Shown here: positions 8,955 through 18,335 of the stretch, in pieces | How the letters are laid out: each line of letters starts with the position of its first letter | Position numbering within the stretch: the first letter of the stretch is position 1 | Assembly: GCA_000981645.1 (NCBI GenBank) | Contig: LAQC01000003.1 | Coordinates: 128,488-168,839, forward strand | Direction of reading: 5' to 3' | DNA: 40,352 nucleotides | Source: Cryomorphaceae bacterium ASP10-05a | GTDB taxonomy: Bacteria > Bacteroidota > Bacteroidia > Flavobacteriales_D > Sanyastnellaceae | Position numbers and translations under genes: made by a program | The notes under the pieces: model-generated | Database searches by the model: none | The model's input: the letters and a program-made list of their open reading frames with translations, nothing else | What the model was told of the DNA's origin: nothing

Positions 8955-10883
8955 ATGAGCGAATACATAGCCGGCCCACTTTTATCCAAAATAAATCTTC
9001 CTGAAGATTTAAGGAAAAATATTTCAAATGAAGAACTAGTTCAAGTTTCCAACGAACTAAGACAATATATTATAGATATAGTTTCCGAAAGAGGTGGTCA
9101 CTTCAGCGCTAGTCTCGGAGTTGTAGAACTGACCGTAGCGTTGCATTATGTGTATAACACACCTTATGATCAGTTGGTTTGGGATGTAGGTCATCAAGCT
9201 TATGGACATAAAATTCTAACAGGAAGAAAGGATATTTTTCATACAAATAGAGTTTATAACGGATTAAGCGGATTCCCTAAAAGATCTGAAAGCGAATACG
9301 ACACTTTTGGAGTAGGTCATTCATCTACTAGTATATCTGGAGCATTAGGCATGGCGGTTGCCAGTAAAATTAAGGGAGAAGACAGGAAGTGTATAGCTAT
9401 AATAGGTGACGGAGCGATGACCGCTGGTCTTGCTTTCGAAGGATTAAACCATGCTGGGTCATTAAGTAACGATTTACTGGTAGTGCTCAATGATAACTGC
9501 ATGAGCATAGACCCTAACGTAGGGGCTCTTAAAGAATACCTCACAGACATTACCACATCTCATACCTATAACAAAGTAAAAGATGAGGTTTGGAACTTAC
9601 TGGGTAAAGTCAGTAAATTCGGTCCTAATGCTCAGAGCATAGCCCAGAAAATACAGGATGGAGTAAAGTCAGCTCTGCTGCAGCAGAGTAATTTATTCGA
9701 ATCATTAAATTTTAGGTATTTCGGTCCAATAGATGGCCACGATGTGGAATATTTGGCTAAGGTATTAAAGGATTTAAAAGACATTCCTGGACCCAAAATT
9801 TTACACTGTGTAACTAAAAAAGGAAAAGGTTTTCAGCCTGCAGAAGATGGTTCACCTACTCAGTGGCATGCTCCAGGGATTTTCAATAAAGACACGGGAG
9901 AAATAGTTAAAGTAGTTCCCAAAAGCCCAGAGCCTCCTAAGTATCAGGATGTGTTTGGCCATTCTATTATAGAGTTAGCAGAGAAAAACGAGAAGATAGT
10001 AGGAGTTACTCCTGCTATGCCTACAGGTTGTTCACTGAAATTTATGATGGAGGCTATGCCCGATAGAGCTTTTGATGTGGGAATAGCAGAGCAGCATGCA
10101 GTAACTTTCTCAGCAGGAATGGCTACTCAAGGATTAATCCCATTCTGTAATATCTACTCTTCATTTATGCAGAGAGCTTATGATCAGGTTATACATGATG
10201 TAGCTATTCAAAACTTAGATGTAGTATTCTGTTTAGATAGAGGAGGATTAGTAGGAGCAGATGGTCCTACTCATCATGGAGCTTATGATTTAGCTTTCAT
10301 GAGGTGCATTCCTAATATGATCGTTTCTTCTCCTATGAATGAAGAAGAATTAAGAAACCTGATGTTTACTGCTCAGGAAGGTCACGGTCCATTCTCTATA
10401 AGGTACCCGAGAGGAAAAGGGGTGATGACAGAATGGAAGACCCCGTTTAAAAAAGTGAAAATCGGTACGGGTAGAAAAGTAAAATCTGGAGAAGACATAG
10501 CCGTATTGACTATTGGGCCCATAGGAAACAATGCACTTACCGCATGTACAAGCATGGAAGATAAAGGGATAAGCGCTGCACTTTACGATATGCGCTTTGC
10601 AAAGCCAATAGATGAAGTATTACTTCATGAAGTATTCTCTAAATTCAAAAAAGTAATCACTGTAGAAGATGGATGTATCCAAGGGGGTATGGGGTCTGCC
10701 GTGATTGAATTTATGGCAGAGAATAATTACTCCGCCCACGTAACTAGGTTAGGAGTTCCAGATAAGTACATTGAGCACGGAACACAGTCAGAATTATATA
10801 CCGAGTGTGGTTATAACACCGCTGACATAGAAAAAGCCATATCCGATATGGTAGCTGTTGGATCCAAGCAAATGGCTATCTGA
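8955..10883 (+). CDS. dxs: 1-deoxy-D-xylulose-5-phosphate synthase
   Basis: Condenses pyruvate and glyceraldehyde-3-phosphate to DXP using thiamine diphosphate and Mg, the first step of the MEP isoprenoid pathway. The 642 residues follow the family order. The N-terminal domain has HFSASLGVVELTVALH and DVGHQAYGHKILTGR. The ThDP/metal-binding GDGAMTAG lies near residue 149, with its partner NDNCMSID near 178. The pyrimidine-binding domain has the catalytic Glu in VGIAEQHAV near 378. A transketolase C-terminal domain begins around 500 (KVKIGTGRKVKSGEDIAVL). The MEP pathway supplies the farnesyl group used by the heme O synthase encoded 27 kb downstream. Length and start agree with the family. 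Confidence 0.97.
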   Translation: MSEYIAGPLLSKINLPEDLRKNISNEELVQVSNELRQYIIDIVSERGGHFSASLGVVELTVALHYVYNTPYDQLVWDVGHQAYGHKILTGRKDIFHTNRVYNGLSGFPKRSESEYDTFGVGHSSTSISGALGMAVASKIKGEDRKCIAIIGDGAMTAGLAFEGLNHAGSLSNDLLVVLNDNCMSIDPNVGALKEYLTDITTSHTYNKVKDEVWNLLGKVSKFGPNAQSIAQKIQDGVKSALLQQSNLFESLNFRYFGPIDGHDVEYLAKVLKDLKDIPGPKILHCVTKKGKGFQPAEDGSPTQWHAPGIFNKDTGEIVKVVPKSPEPPKYQDVFGHSIIELAEKNEKIVGVTPAMPTGCSLKFMMEAMPDRAFDVGIAEQHAVTFSAGMATQGLIPFCNIYSSFMQRAYDQVIHDVAIQNLDVVFCLDRGGLVGADGPTHHGAYDLAFMRCIPNMIVSSPMNEEELRNLMFTAQEGHGPFSIRYPRGKGVMTEWKTPFKKVKIGTGRKVKSGEDIAVLTIGPIGNNALTACTSMEDKGISAALYDMRFAKPIDEVLLHEVFSKFKKVITVEDGCIQGGMGSAVIEFMAENNYSAHVTRLGVPDKYIEHGTQSELYTECGYNTADIEKAISDMVAVGSKQMAI

Positions 10884-11017
10884 TTTTTTTAAGAGAAAGA
10901 CTTTGGTGAGAATGCCCATTTCTTTTGTTTTTTTTAAATACCTTCCAACGCCAAGTGCTGATTGATTTTTTTTCAGCAAAAATTTCTAGTAGTCAGTCTA
11001 ATCTCATAAATCAAAAG

Positions 11018-11521
11018 ATGGAAGAAATCATAAATAAAGTAGCACTAGCAGGATTGGTTTCTTTAGACATAAAAGATTTCTACCCTAAGGGAGTGAGGGC
11101 CACCATAGATTTAAAAGCCCAGTTATGGCAGGAGTTAGTCCTTAAGGAAAAAGACTTTAGGGTTTGGGTAAAAGAGACTGACTGGACTGAGTATGAAGGA
11201 AAGCACGTAGGGGTGTGGTGCTCTGCAGATGCTATAGTTCCTACTTGGGCATTCATGTTAGTAGCTTCTAGTCTAGAGGGTATAGCTAGCTCGATTACAT
11301 TCGGAGATAGAGAATCCTTAGAAGCAGCGGTGGTACAGAACCACATTCAAAACCTCGATTTATCGGAGTATAAGGACCAGAGAGTTATCGTGAAAGGCTG
11401 TTCTGATATCTCGGCAGCAGAAGTAGCATTTTTAGAGCTAACCAAAGCATTAAAGCCAGTGGTAAAGTCACTCATGTTTGGAGAAGCTTGCAGCTCAGTG
11501 CCGGTTTATAAAAGGCGTTAA
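11018..11521 (+). CDS. DUF2480 family protein
   Basis: A cytosolic protein of 167 residues, without signal peptide or membrane segment. MEEIINKVALAGLVSLDIKD, SADAIVPTWAFMLVAS, VIVKGCSD and VKSLMFGEACSSVPVYKR are landmarks of the DUF2480 family, which I recognise from many Bacteroidetes genomes, often near Fe-S cluster assembly genes. Biochemical role is unknown. The conserved Cys residues in KGCSD and GEACS could bind metal, which is inference. The ORF track starts at a TTG at 10925, but ATG 11018 begins exactly where the family begins, so the first 31 track residues are untranslated leader. It lies between dxs and polA on the same strand. Confidence 0.9.
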   Translation: MEEIINKVALAGLVSLDIKDFYPKGVRATIDLKAQLWQELVLKEKDFRVWVKETDWTEYEGKHVGVWCSADAIVPTWAFMLVASSLEGIASSITFGDRESLEAAVVQNHIQNLDLSEYKDQRVIVKGCSDISAAEVAFLELTKALKPVVKSLMFGEACSSVPVYKRR

Positions 11522-11591
11522 TAAAAACACTTGAAAAAGCAAGGCATTTGGCGGTTGGTTCTGTAATTTCAGAGCTTTAATTTACCTACAC

Positions 11592-14402
11592 ATGCTATCT
11601 CAAGACAAAGAAAAGAAACTCTTCTTATTAGATGCTTTTGCACTCATTTTCAGAGCGTATTATGCGTTTATAAAAAACCCACGAATAAATTCTAAAGGGC
11701 TGAATACCTCAGCCATGTTCGGTTTTACCAATACGCTCTTAGAGATTATCAATAACGAGAAACCTACTCATATAGCAGTAGTGTTTGACCCTCCAGGTGG
11801 TTCCAAGCAGAGAAAAGAAGATTTTCCGGCTTATAAAGCCAATAGAGAAGAAACCCCTAATGATATCATACTCTCGATTCCGTATATAAAAAGAATCATA
11901 GAAGGATTTAATATTCCATGTTTAGTAGCTCCAGGATTTGAGGCAGATGATCTTATAGGAACCTTAGCCAAGCAGGCAGAAAAAGAAGGCTATACCACCT
12001 ATATGATGACTCCCGATAAAGATTATGCTCAGCTAGTATCGAGCAATATCTTTATGTACAGACCAGGTAGATTTGGAAACCCGGCTCAGGTTTGGGGAAT
12101 AGAAGAGATTCGAGAAAAATTTAATGTGGAAGACCCCATTAAGATTATAGACTTACTTGGCCTTATGGGCGATAAGGTAGATAACATACCTGGAATACCT
12201 GGGATTGGTCCTAAGACAGCATCCAAATTGCTGAAAGAATTCGGAAGTGTAGAAGGTATTATAGAGAATGCAGACAAGCTTAAAGGAAAGCAAAGAGAAA
12301 ATGTAGAGAATTTTGCAGAGCAGGGAATTGTGTCAAAACAATTGGCTACCATAATCTTAGATGTGCCTAATGAAGTAAACTTCGATGTATTAAACTTAGA
12401 GGAGCTTGATAAAGATTTACTTAGAGAGGTCTTCACTGATTTGGAGTTCAGAACCCTTAGCAAAAGAATTTTAAACGAAGAGATTCAGTCTGTTCAAAAC
12501 GAACAACCCTCATCCCCACAGATATCCATGTTTGGCAATGCTCCGGCTATGCCGGCAGCAGCTGAGGTTGAATTAGAGGATGTGCCAGTAGAAATGAAAA
12601 CAATTCTTACCACTGAGCATGATTATAGATTATTAGATGATGACGTTTTAAGAGCTGAGTTCATAAAAAGACTGCAGAAGGAAAAGTCCTTCTGTTTAGA
12701 TACAGAAACCACAGGCTTAGACCCGATAGAAGCTGAGCTTGTAGGGATTTCCATTGCAGTAAAAGAAGGAGAAGCATTTTATATTCCAGTGACGAGTGAA
12801 AACGCGTTGCAACGCCTAGAAGAGCTCAAACCCATACTACAAGACCCCAAAAAGGAAATAATAGCGCAGAACTTCAAGTACGATTATAAAGTGCTAAGGA
12901 AGTATGGAGTAGATATAAAAAACAAGGTGCTGGATACCATGCTCGTTCATTACTTAATGAATCCCGATATGAAGCATGGAATGGATTTATTGGCAGAAAC
13001 TTATCTGAATTATCGTCCTGTTTCTATTACAGAATTAATAGGGAAAAAGGGAAAAAATCAGAAGAGTATGAAAGATTTAGAACCTGCAGAGGTGCTAGAT
13101 TATGCCGCTGAGGATGCTGATATTACGCTTCAGTTAAGGAATAAATTCTCTTCGGAATTAGAGAAACCACACCTAAAAGATCTTTACGAAAAAGTAGAAG
13201 CACCATTGATTCATGTGCTAGCAGATATAGAATTAGAAGGAGTAAATATAGATGAGGCTCATCTGAGAAATTACTCTAAGGAATTGGAAGTTATACTTGT
13301 AGAGCTAGAAAAAAGCATAAAACTCACGGCCGGAACTGAATTTAACTTGGATTCACCTAAGCAGTTAGGTCAGATACTTTTCGAGGTGTTGAAGATTTCA
13401 GATAAGCCGAAGAAAACTCCTTCTGGGCAGTATAAAACATCAGAGGATGTGCTAGCCACATATAAAGAGGACCATCCTATTATTTCTGAAATTCTAGATT
13501 ATAGACAGCTTAGAAAATTAAAATCTACGTATGTGGATCCATTGCCAGAGATGGTGAGTAAAACCACAGGCAGACTGCACACTAATTACATGCAAACCGT
13601 AGCTGCTACGGGAAGGCTAAGCTCTAATAACCCTAACCTACAGAACATTCCTATCCGATCAGAAAAGGGGCGTGAAATCAGGAAAGCGTTTATTCCTAGA
13701 GATGAAAATCACACGCTGGTAGCGGCAGATTACTCTCAAGTAGAATTAAGAATTATAGCCGCGTTAAGCAATGAATCCGCTATGATAGAAGATTTCGTTT
13801 CTGGAGCAGATATTCATGCGGCGACAGCGAGTAAAGTGTTCGGAGTTTCTATAGATGATGTAGACAGAGAGATGCGTAGCAAAGCGAAAGCTGTAAACTT
13901 CGGTATTATCTATGGACAAGGCGCTTTCGGTCTGGCTCAAAACCTCGGAATTAAGAGGGGTGAAGCCAAGGAAATCATAGAGAATTACTTCCAGAAATAT
14001 TCTAGACTTAAAGAATATATGGCGGAGAATGTAGAATTTGCCAGAACGAATGGGTATGTAGAGACTATACTGGGAAGAAGGAGATATCTTAAAGACATTA
14101 ATTCAGGAAATGCCATAGTAAGGGGTTTCGCTGAAAGGAATGCGGTAAATGCACCTATCCAAGGTTCAGCGGCAGATGTAATCAAGCTAGCCATGATTAA
14201 TATTCACAAAAGATTTAAGGAAGAGAATTTTAAGTCAAAGATGATTATGCAGGTACATGATGAACTGGTCTTCGATGCGCATAATTCAGAGCTTGAAATC
14301 ATTAAGCCGCTGATTAAATCAGAGATGGAAAATGCGTATAAAATGTCTGTTCCTTTATTGGTAGAAGTAGATATGGGCGCTAATTGGCTAGAGGCACATT
14401 AA
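11592..14402 (+). CDS. polA: DNA polymerase I
   Basis: Repair and replication polymerase that removes RNA primers and fills gaps. All three domains are present in 936 residues. Residues 1-290 form the 5'-3' exonuclease (FLLDAFALIFRAYYAF, GFEADDLIGTLA, GDKVDNIPGIPGIGPKTA). About 340-530 form the 3'-5' exonuclease, with intact catalytic residues Asp370 and Glu372 in DTETTGLD, NFKYDYKVL, and YAAEDADIT. The polymerase domain has motif A DYSQVELRI at Asp713, the O-helix RSKAKAVNFGIIYG, and motif C QVHDEL at Asp890. Proofreading should be active. It starts with ATG 11592, 70 bases after the DUF2480 stop, and no perfect -7 element is seen between them. Confidence 0.97.
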   Translation: MLSQDKEKKLFLLDAFALIFRAYYAFIKNPRINSKGLNTSAMFGFTNTLLEIINNEKPTHIAVVFDPPGGSKQRKEDFPAYKANREETPNDIILSIPYIKRIIEGFNIPCLVAPGFEADDLIGTLAKQAEKEGYTTYMMTPDKDYAQLVSSNIFMYRPGRFGNPAQVWGIEEIREKFNVEDPIKIIDLLGLMGDKVDNIPGIPGIGPKTASKLLKEFGSVEGIIENADKLKGKQRENVENFAEQGIVSKQLATIILDVPNEVNFDVLNLEELDKDLLREVFTDLEFRTLSKRILNEEIQSVQNEQPSSPQISMFGNAPAMPAAAEVELEDVPVEMKTILTTEHDYRLLDDDVLRAEFIKRLQKEKSFCLDTETTGLDPIEAELVGISIAVKEGEAFYIPVTSENALQRLEELKPILQDPKKEIIAQNFKYDYKVLRKYGVDIKNKVLDTMLVHYLMNPDMKHGMDLLAETYLNYRPVSITELIGKKGKNQKSMKDLEPAEVLDYAAEDADITLQLRNKFSSELEKPHLKDLYEKVEAPLIHVLADIELEGVNIDEAHLRNYSKELEVILVELEKSIKLTAGTEFNLDSPKQLGQILFEVLKISDKPKKTPSGQYKTSEDVLATYKEDHPIISEILDYRQLRKLKSTYVDPLPEMVSKTTGRLHTNYMQTVAATGRLSSNNPNLQNIPIRSEKGREIRKAFIPRDENHTLVAADYSQVELRIIAALSNESAMIEDFVSGADIHAATASKVFGVSIDDVDREMRSKAKAVNFGIIYGQGAFGLAQNLGIKRGEAKEIIENYFQKYSRLKEYMAENVEFARTNGYVETILGRRRYLKDINSGNAIVRGFAERNAVNAPIQGSAADVIKLAMINIHKRFKEENFKSKMIMQVHDELVFDAHNSELEIIKPLIKSEMENAYKMSVPLLVEVDMGANWLEAH
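12804..12815. repeat. GCGTTGCAACGC perfect palindrome, copy 2
   Basis: Full 12-base palindrome inside polA, read there as Ala-Leu-Gln-Arg, in the stretch between the first and second exonuclease motifs. Confidence 0.8.
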
Positions 14403-14754
14403 CATATTGGCTGAGTAGATGTTTTGAAGCCTTTATGGACATGGTGAGCGTATTTAACAGATTTTCAGTAGGCTTAGGTCAGGGACCCTCAAGAGGCTAG
14501 ATTCCCGCTCGGAAGGAATAATTCAATAAATAGCGATTGATTATTTGTTGAAATTGTTCGTTAAAAATAATCTAGAAAGAGTTGAAATTAAACTTATACT
14601 AGACTAAAATACAGCTGCCTAACTTAGTCCTTAGAATTAACAGATATTTAGTTAAAACTTTTAGCTCTGTTCTGCGTAAGATGAGGTGTAAAGAATAACT
14701 TAGAATAGAAATTATCTAACAATCAACGAAATAAATAACACTAACAAACAACTT
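14403..14754. other. Gene-free interval of 352 bases upstream of the lipoprotein gene
   Basis: No ORF of convincing length on either strand. The longest ATG-led frame near the left end gives only about 21 residues (14434 onward). The interval contains an 8-base inverted repeat GATTATTT (14539-14546) / AAATAATC (14575-14582) with an 18-base loop, and a near-match to the -7 box, TAGCTCTG, at 14662-14669. The last 40 bases are an A-rich, G-poor leader (AACACTAACAAACAACTT before the ATG) as is common in front of highly translated Bacteroidetes genes. The promoter of the lipoprotein operon is probably here. Confidence 0.5.
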
Positions 14755-15666
14755 ATGAGAAAACTTATTTTACACCCTCTTACTATTTTCTCGATAGTGG
14801 TTTTATTTTCTGCCTGCTCTGGTTCTCCAGAGTCCGGAGACTCAGAGAAGAAATCAGCTAAAGAAGAGATTGCATTCACTCCTAAAGAAGGTGTTTATGA
14901 ATCTACTAGAAAAGAAAACATTAAGAAGATTTTTCATGCCCTACCGTCACCAGTAGAGATGGCAGACTTAATTAAAAAGACGGGATCGTCATTTGATAAG
15001 ACTTACCTAAACGATCCTGCTAATGTGAGCAAGTATATAACTTCTGCTCAGCAAGCCATGAACTTAGGAATCTATGGGGCGGATTTAAGTTATACTAGTA
15101 TTTTCGAGCAAGACAGACAATCGCTCAATTACCTAGATGCTGTGCAGGAAATAGCTAACGCACTAGATGTGGGAGCAGCTATAGATAAAAAAGTATTCGA
15201 TCGACTCAAAGGTAATCAGGGGAATCAAGATTCCCTTATGTCCATCATCACAGAAACATATTGGACTATTAATGCTTACCTAAAAGAAAATGAAAGTAGA
15301 GAAGAAACTTCCGCATTGGTAGTCGCTGGAGGATGGTTAGAGGGGCTTCATTTAGCGGGTAAACATTATGTTCCTGGGAATCTAGAACTCCATGAAAGAA
15401 TAGCAGAACAGAAGTACGCATTAGAGAACTTGGTTAACCTAATGAATACGTATGACAGTGCATCGTTAGATGGGATTAAAGTTGACTTAAAAGAAATTCA
15501 AGCACTCTATGCTGATGTGGAAATCATTAAAGGAAAAACCACCAAGGAGAAAGATGCTGGAGGTATGGTAGTTATCGGAGGAACCAAAGAAGTTTCTATG
15601 GATGATGTAACCTTACAGAAAGTTTTGAGTAAAATTAAGGACATTAGAAATAAATATATTAACTAG
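14755..15666 (+). CDS. Lipoprotein of unknown function
   Basis: A 303-residue lipoprotein. The hydrophobic N-terminus ends in the lipobox FSAC, with the lipidated Cys near residue 21, followed by a Ser/Glu-rich linker (SGSPESGDSEKK). The mature part is predicted mostly helical, with recognisable stretches LGIYGADLSYTSIFEQ and VVAGGWLEGLHLAGKHYV. I believe similar proteins are widespread in Bacteroidetes but I know no function or family name. The gene is followed after 24 bases by a small secreted protein gene, and both end at a terminator, so they form a two-gene operon. A role in the periplasm or at the outer membrane is all that can be inferred. Confidence 0.8.
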   Translation: MRKLILHPLTIFSIVVLFSACSGSPESGDSEKKSAKEEIAFTPKEGVYESTRKENIKKIFHALPSPVEMADLIKKTGSSFDKTYLNDPANVSKYITSAQQAMNLGIYGADLSYTSIFEQDRQSLNYLDAVQEIANALDVGAAIDKKVFDRLKGNQGNQDSLMSIITETYWTINAYLKENESREETSALVVAGGWLEGLHLAGKHYVPGNLELHERIAEQKYALENLVNLMNTYDSASLDGIKVDLKEIQALYADVEIIKGKTTKEKDAGGMVVIGGTKEVSMDDVTLQKVLSKIKDIRNKYIN

Positions 15667-15690
15667 ACCACCATCCTAAAGAGAAAGAAA

Positions 15691-16125
15691 ATGAAATTGA
15701 TCAAGTATATATTACCCATTCTAATATTAGCTCCACTGCTTTCGAATGCCCAGTGTCGAAGCTTTACTAAGAAAAAGTGTTTACCTCAGTTAGATGGTTA
15801 CGTACAGAACGATAACTTTAACAGTGCTCAGCTTATCCCTGGTGATGAAGCAGAGCTACTAATTACATTCTACGCAGGAAAAGAATATAGATTATTAATC
15901 TGTGGACACCCTGTCTTAGGAGAGTTAGAATTCGAAGTTCTAGATACAGATGAAGAATTAATTTACTCTAATTTAGATAACGAAGACAAATCTAGTTTTG
16001 ATTTTAAAGTAGCCACCACCCAACAATTAATTGTCAGGGTAAGAGTTCCCGAAAATGATTTGGCTAGCCAACTCATTCATGAAGGATGTGTCTCTATCAT
16101 GATTGGCTTTAAAGAAAATAGCTAA
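15691..16125 (+). CDS. Small secreted protein of unknown function
   Basis: A protein of 144 residues with a signal peptide (MKLIKYILPILILAPLLSNAQ) and no lipobox. The mature domain is beta-rich with four Cys residues (CRSFTKKKC near the new N-terminus, one in LLICGH, one in HEGCVSIMIGF), suggesting two disulfides in the periplasm. No enzyme motif is visible. It is the second gene of an operon with the preceding lipoprotein, with which it may act. The start ATG is 24 bases after that gene's stop and no other start fits the signal peptide. Function unknown. Confidence 0.8.
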   Translation: MKLIKYILPILILAPLLSNAQCRSFTKKKCLPQLDGYVQNDNFNSAQLIPGDEAELLITFYAGKEYRLLICGHPVLGELEFEVLDTDEELIYSNLDNEDKSSFDFKVATTQQLIVRVRVPENDLASQLIHEGCVSIMIGFKENS

Positions 16126-16141
16126 AGCGTAATGATGTTTT

Positions 16142-16174
16142 AAAAAAAAAGGCCGCTTTAAGCGGCCTTTTTTT
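16142..16174. terminator. Bidirectional terminator between convergent genes
   Basis: GGCCGC-TTTAA-GCGGCC hairpin with nine A on the left and seven T on the right, so it can stop transcription from both sides. Its T run overlaps the stop codon of the M43 protease gene. Confidence 0.93.
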
Positions 16175-18263
16175 ATTTCGATATAATCCATTTTTTCAGT
16201 ATCCCTTGTTGCCCATCTTCTATCCGTATAAAATAGAGGCCTTCACTTAAATCTCCATGGTCTAGTTGGAATTGTCTATTTCCCTGAGATAAACTTCCAG
16301 AGTAAATGTTCTTTATCATTTTCCCTTGAGAATCCCACAAACTTATCCTCCCTGACTCTATAGTCTGGATAAGACTTAATGCTAAAGTTGCGCTGCCATT
16401 ACTTGGATTTGGGAATATAGAAGAACTAGAGAAAGCACTTAACTCAGCAGTAGAAAGATCGTTAGCTGAGCTTATGTTGATATCATCTAAGTAAAGATTA
16501 TTACCACCATAGTTAGTGAAATTAAAACGAACCTTGAATGATGGGCCGAAAAACTCTTCGTTATCTATAATTAGAGCGTATTCACTCCACTCGTCTTGTG
16601 AATCAGGTACGAATTGAAAATTGCTTGCTTCAGCTGTCGGTAAATCGGTAAAACCTCGATGGATTTTCTTTTGCTGCCAAGTATTTCCGCAATCATTAGA
16701 AATATAAATTCTTAATCTGTCATCAGTCGCCTCGTTCTTAGTAACAAAAGCCCACTTGTAAGAAATGACAATTTCATTAGCACCAGTAAAATCCATAGAT
16801 GAACTAATTAGGTCATCCTCATCATCTATGAGATTGGCATTATTCCTAATTCTAACACACTGTTCACCCGAGTAACCCGTATTGTCATATAGCTTCCAGT
16901 TTTCCGTTCCCTCATCACCTTGTGCCACCCATTTTAATTCTTCGTTAACCTCGTTTTCAAGGTTTTCAAAACTCTCTTCAAAAGGTGTCGCGATAAAATC
17001 AGAGGCAGAAATGCTTACAAAGCCATCTTTTTCTACTGTAATAGTTTCTTCGCCATCAGTAACTGTTAGAGTGACGGTGTAGTTCCCAGCTTCACTATAA
17101 GAATGAATAGGGTTAGATAAGTCTTGACCTATTAGAACAGTACCATCACCGAAATCCCACGTCCACTCACTAGGCTCGTTGAAAGATAGGTCTTCAAATG
17201 CTATTTCTGAACCTGTACAAGTGCTTTGCTTGTCGCTCGTGAAGTCTGCGAAGCACAAAATGGACTCTTCTAAAATCCCTGTAGCAGCTAAATTGTCTTC
17301 TTGCCATAGCTCGAACCTATCGGCAATGTTAGAATTTAGAGATGCCCTCATTCTCACTTTCTGTCCTTGTGTGAACATTTTAGAACAGTAGGAATACTCC
17401 ATGTAGTTTTGGACATTATCTAAACTTCCACAGGATTCACCTGATAGAGCACATGACGTCCACCCCACTGAGTTAGGAGTGTCGGCCACACCATCGTCAA
17501 CGTCACAGTTTTCTGCTAATGCAGGCTGATTCGTTCCTCCCCATAGGTGCCTCAGATTTATCCAGTGCCCTACCTCATGTGTTAACGTTCGGGATCTATT
17601 TTCACTACTTGTTCCTATCGAACCAGTGTAAGTATGTAACAGAACTATTCCATCATTTGAAAGACCGAAATTTCCATTTACCGAAGACGGCACATAGGTA
17701 TATCCCGCTGCGCCTCCTGCATCTGCGCAGACCCAAACGTTTAAATAAGAGTCTCTCGGCCAAATGCTAAGACTTTTCATGTCAGAACCTCCTTCATTGG
17801 TTAATTCACTTTCGATTCGCACTATGCCATTCGTGCAATTTCCGTTGGGGTCTCGTTGGGCAAGTTTAAATTCTATTTTAATATCTGCAGGTAAATCCGA
17901 GAATTCCTCCACAACGTCAGCTAAATCCTCATTTTCTAATCTGAAATCTCTATTTAAGATTCTCATAGCGTCATAAACTTGGTCATCTGAAATATTTTCA
18001 ACGCCTCCTTCATGAATAACATGAAATACTACTGGGATTAAATAAATCTCATCATCTCCACCAGCTCTATTAGCAGCGTAATCAGCAGTGAATTCATCTA
18101 ATTCTGTCTCATTATGCTCCATTTGTTCTCTGAGGTGGGGATATTGAAGTAAGAGCATATCTATAGCATCGTAGGTCCTGCACTTAGGCACATCTTGTGC
18201 ATTAATAGACACAAAGGATGAACTTAGAGATATAAGAATAGATAAAATTAAGAGTCGAATCAT
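16173..18263 (-). CDS. M43 family zinc metalloprotease with PKD and T9SS sorting domains
   Basis: Secreted metallopeptidase of 696 residues. A signal peptide (MIRLLILSILISLSSSFVSINAQ) precedes a catalytic domain of the M43 (pappalysin/cytophagalysin) family. Zinc ligands are His229, His233 and His239 with catalytic Glu230 in HEVGHWINLRH. The Met-turn is NYMEYS near residue 288. A PKD domain follows at about 365-430 (WTWDFGDGTVLIGQDLSNPI). A jelly-roll, adhesion-type domain at about 435-605 ends in NLYLDDINIS, and a T9SS type A sorting domain closes the protein (IFPNPSNGSATLAL to the end). It probably digests extracellular protein at the cell surface. It is transcribed alone from a divergent promoter region. 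Confidence 0.93.
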   Translation of the reverse strand: MIRLLILSILISLSSSFVSINAQDVPKCRTYDAIDMLLLQYPHLREQMEHNETELDEFTADYAANRAGGDDEIYLIPVVFHVIHEGGVENISDDQVYDAMRILNRDFRLENEDLADVVEEFSDLPADIKIEFKLAQRDPNGNCTNGIVRIESELTNEGGSDMKSLSIWPRDSYLNVWVCADAGGAAGYTYVPSSVNGNFGLSNDGIVLLHTYTGSIGTSSENRSRTLTHEVGHWINLRHLWGGTNQPALAENCDVDDGVADTPNSVGWTSCALSGESCGSLDNVQNYMEYSYCSKMFTQGQKVRMRASLNSNIADRFELWQEDNLAATGILEESILCFADFTSDKQSTCTGSEIAFEDLSFNEPSEWTWDFGDGTVLIGQDLSNPIHSYSEAGNYTVTLTVTDGEETITVEKDGFVSISASDFIATPFEESFENLENEVNEELKWVAQGDEGTENWKLYDNTGYSGEQCVRIRNNANLIDDEDDLISSSMDFTGANEIVISYKWAFVTKNEATDDRLRIYISNDCGNTWQQKKIHRGFTDLPTAEASNFQFVPDSQDEWSEYALIIDNEEFFGPSFKVRFNFTNYGGNNLYLDDINISSANDLSTAELSAFSSSSIFPNPSNGSATLALSLIQTIESGRISLWDSQGKMIKNIYSGSLSQGNRQFQLDHGDLSEGLYFIRIEDGQQGILKKWIISK

Positions 18264-18277
18264 AAATAGGTTTTTGA

Positions 18278-18285
18278 CAAAAGTA
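18278..18285 (-). promoter_or_regulatory. -7 element TACTTTTG for the M43 protease gene
   Basis: Exact TAnnTTTG on the minus strand, 15 bases before the ATG. The leader would be only about eight bases. No TTG is seen at the -33 position. Confidence 0.55.
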
Positions 18286-18308
18286 AGTACTTGGTTCTGT
18301 TCATATGT

Positions 18309-18316
18309 TACATTTG
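18309..18316 (+). promoter_or_regulatory. -7 element TACATTTG for the choice-of-anchor B gene
   Basis: Exact TAnnTTTG on the plus strand, 20 bases before the ATG at 18336. It and the opposed element at 18278-18285 form a compact divergent promoter pair. The nearest upstream TTG (18291) is at a short 15-base spacing. Confidence 0.55.
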
Positions 18317-18335
18317 AATGTAATCTAACCCTAAC

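Noticed and set aside
9138-9146. GCGTTGCAT in dxs as a motif copy
   Set aside because: Last base differs; kept as a near-match only and left out of the count.
10594-10605. GCTTTGCAAAGC in dxs as another copy of the palindromic motif
   Set aside because: It shares the TTGCAA core and symmetry but differs at two symmetrical positions, so it was not counted.
10925-11017. 31-residue extension of the DUF2480 protein
   Set aside because: It starts at a TTG, is unlike the family and reads through T-rich leader; ATG 11018 matches the family start.
14478-14520. tRNA-like 3' end (GGCTAGATTCCCGCTC resembles a T-arm)
   Set aside because: The five-base T stem does not pair, and no acceptor, D or anticodon arm is found upstream.
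16882-17976. Plus-strand ORFs inside the M43 protease gene
   Set aside because: Antisense shadows; the minus strand carries the zinc-binding motif and continuous domains.
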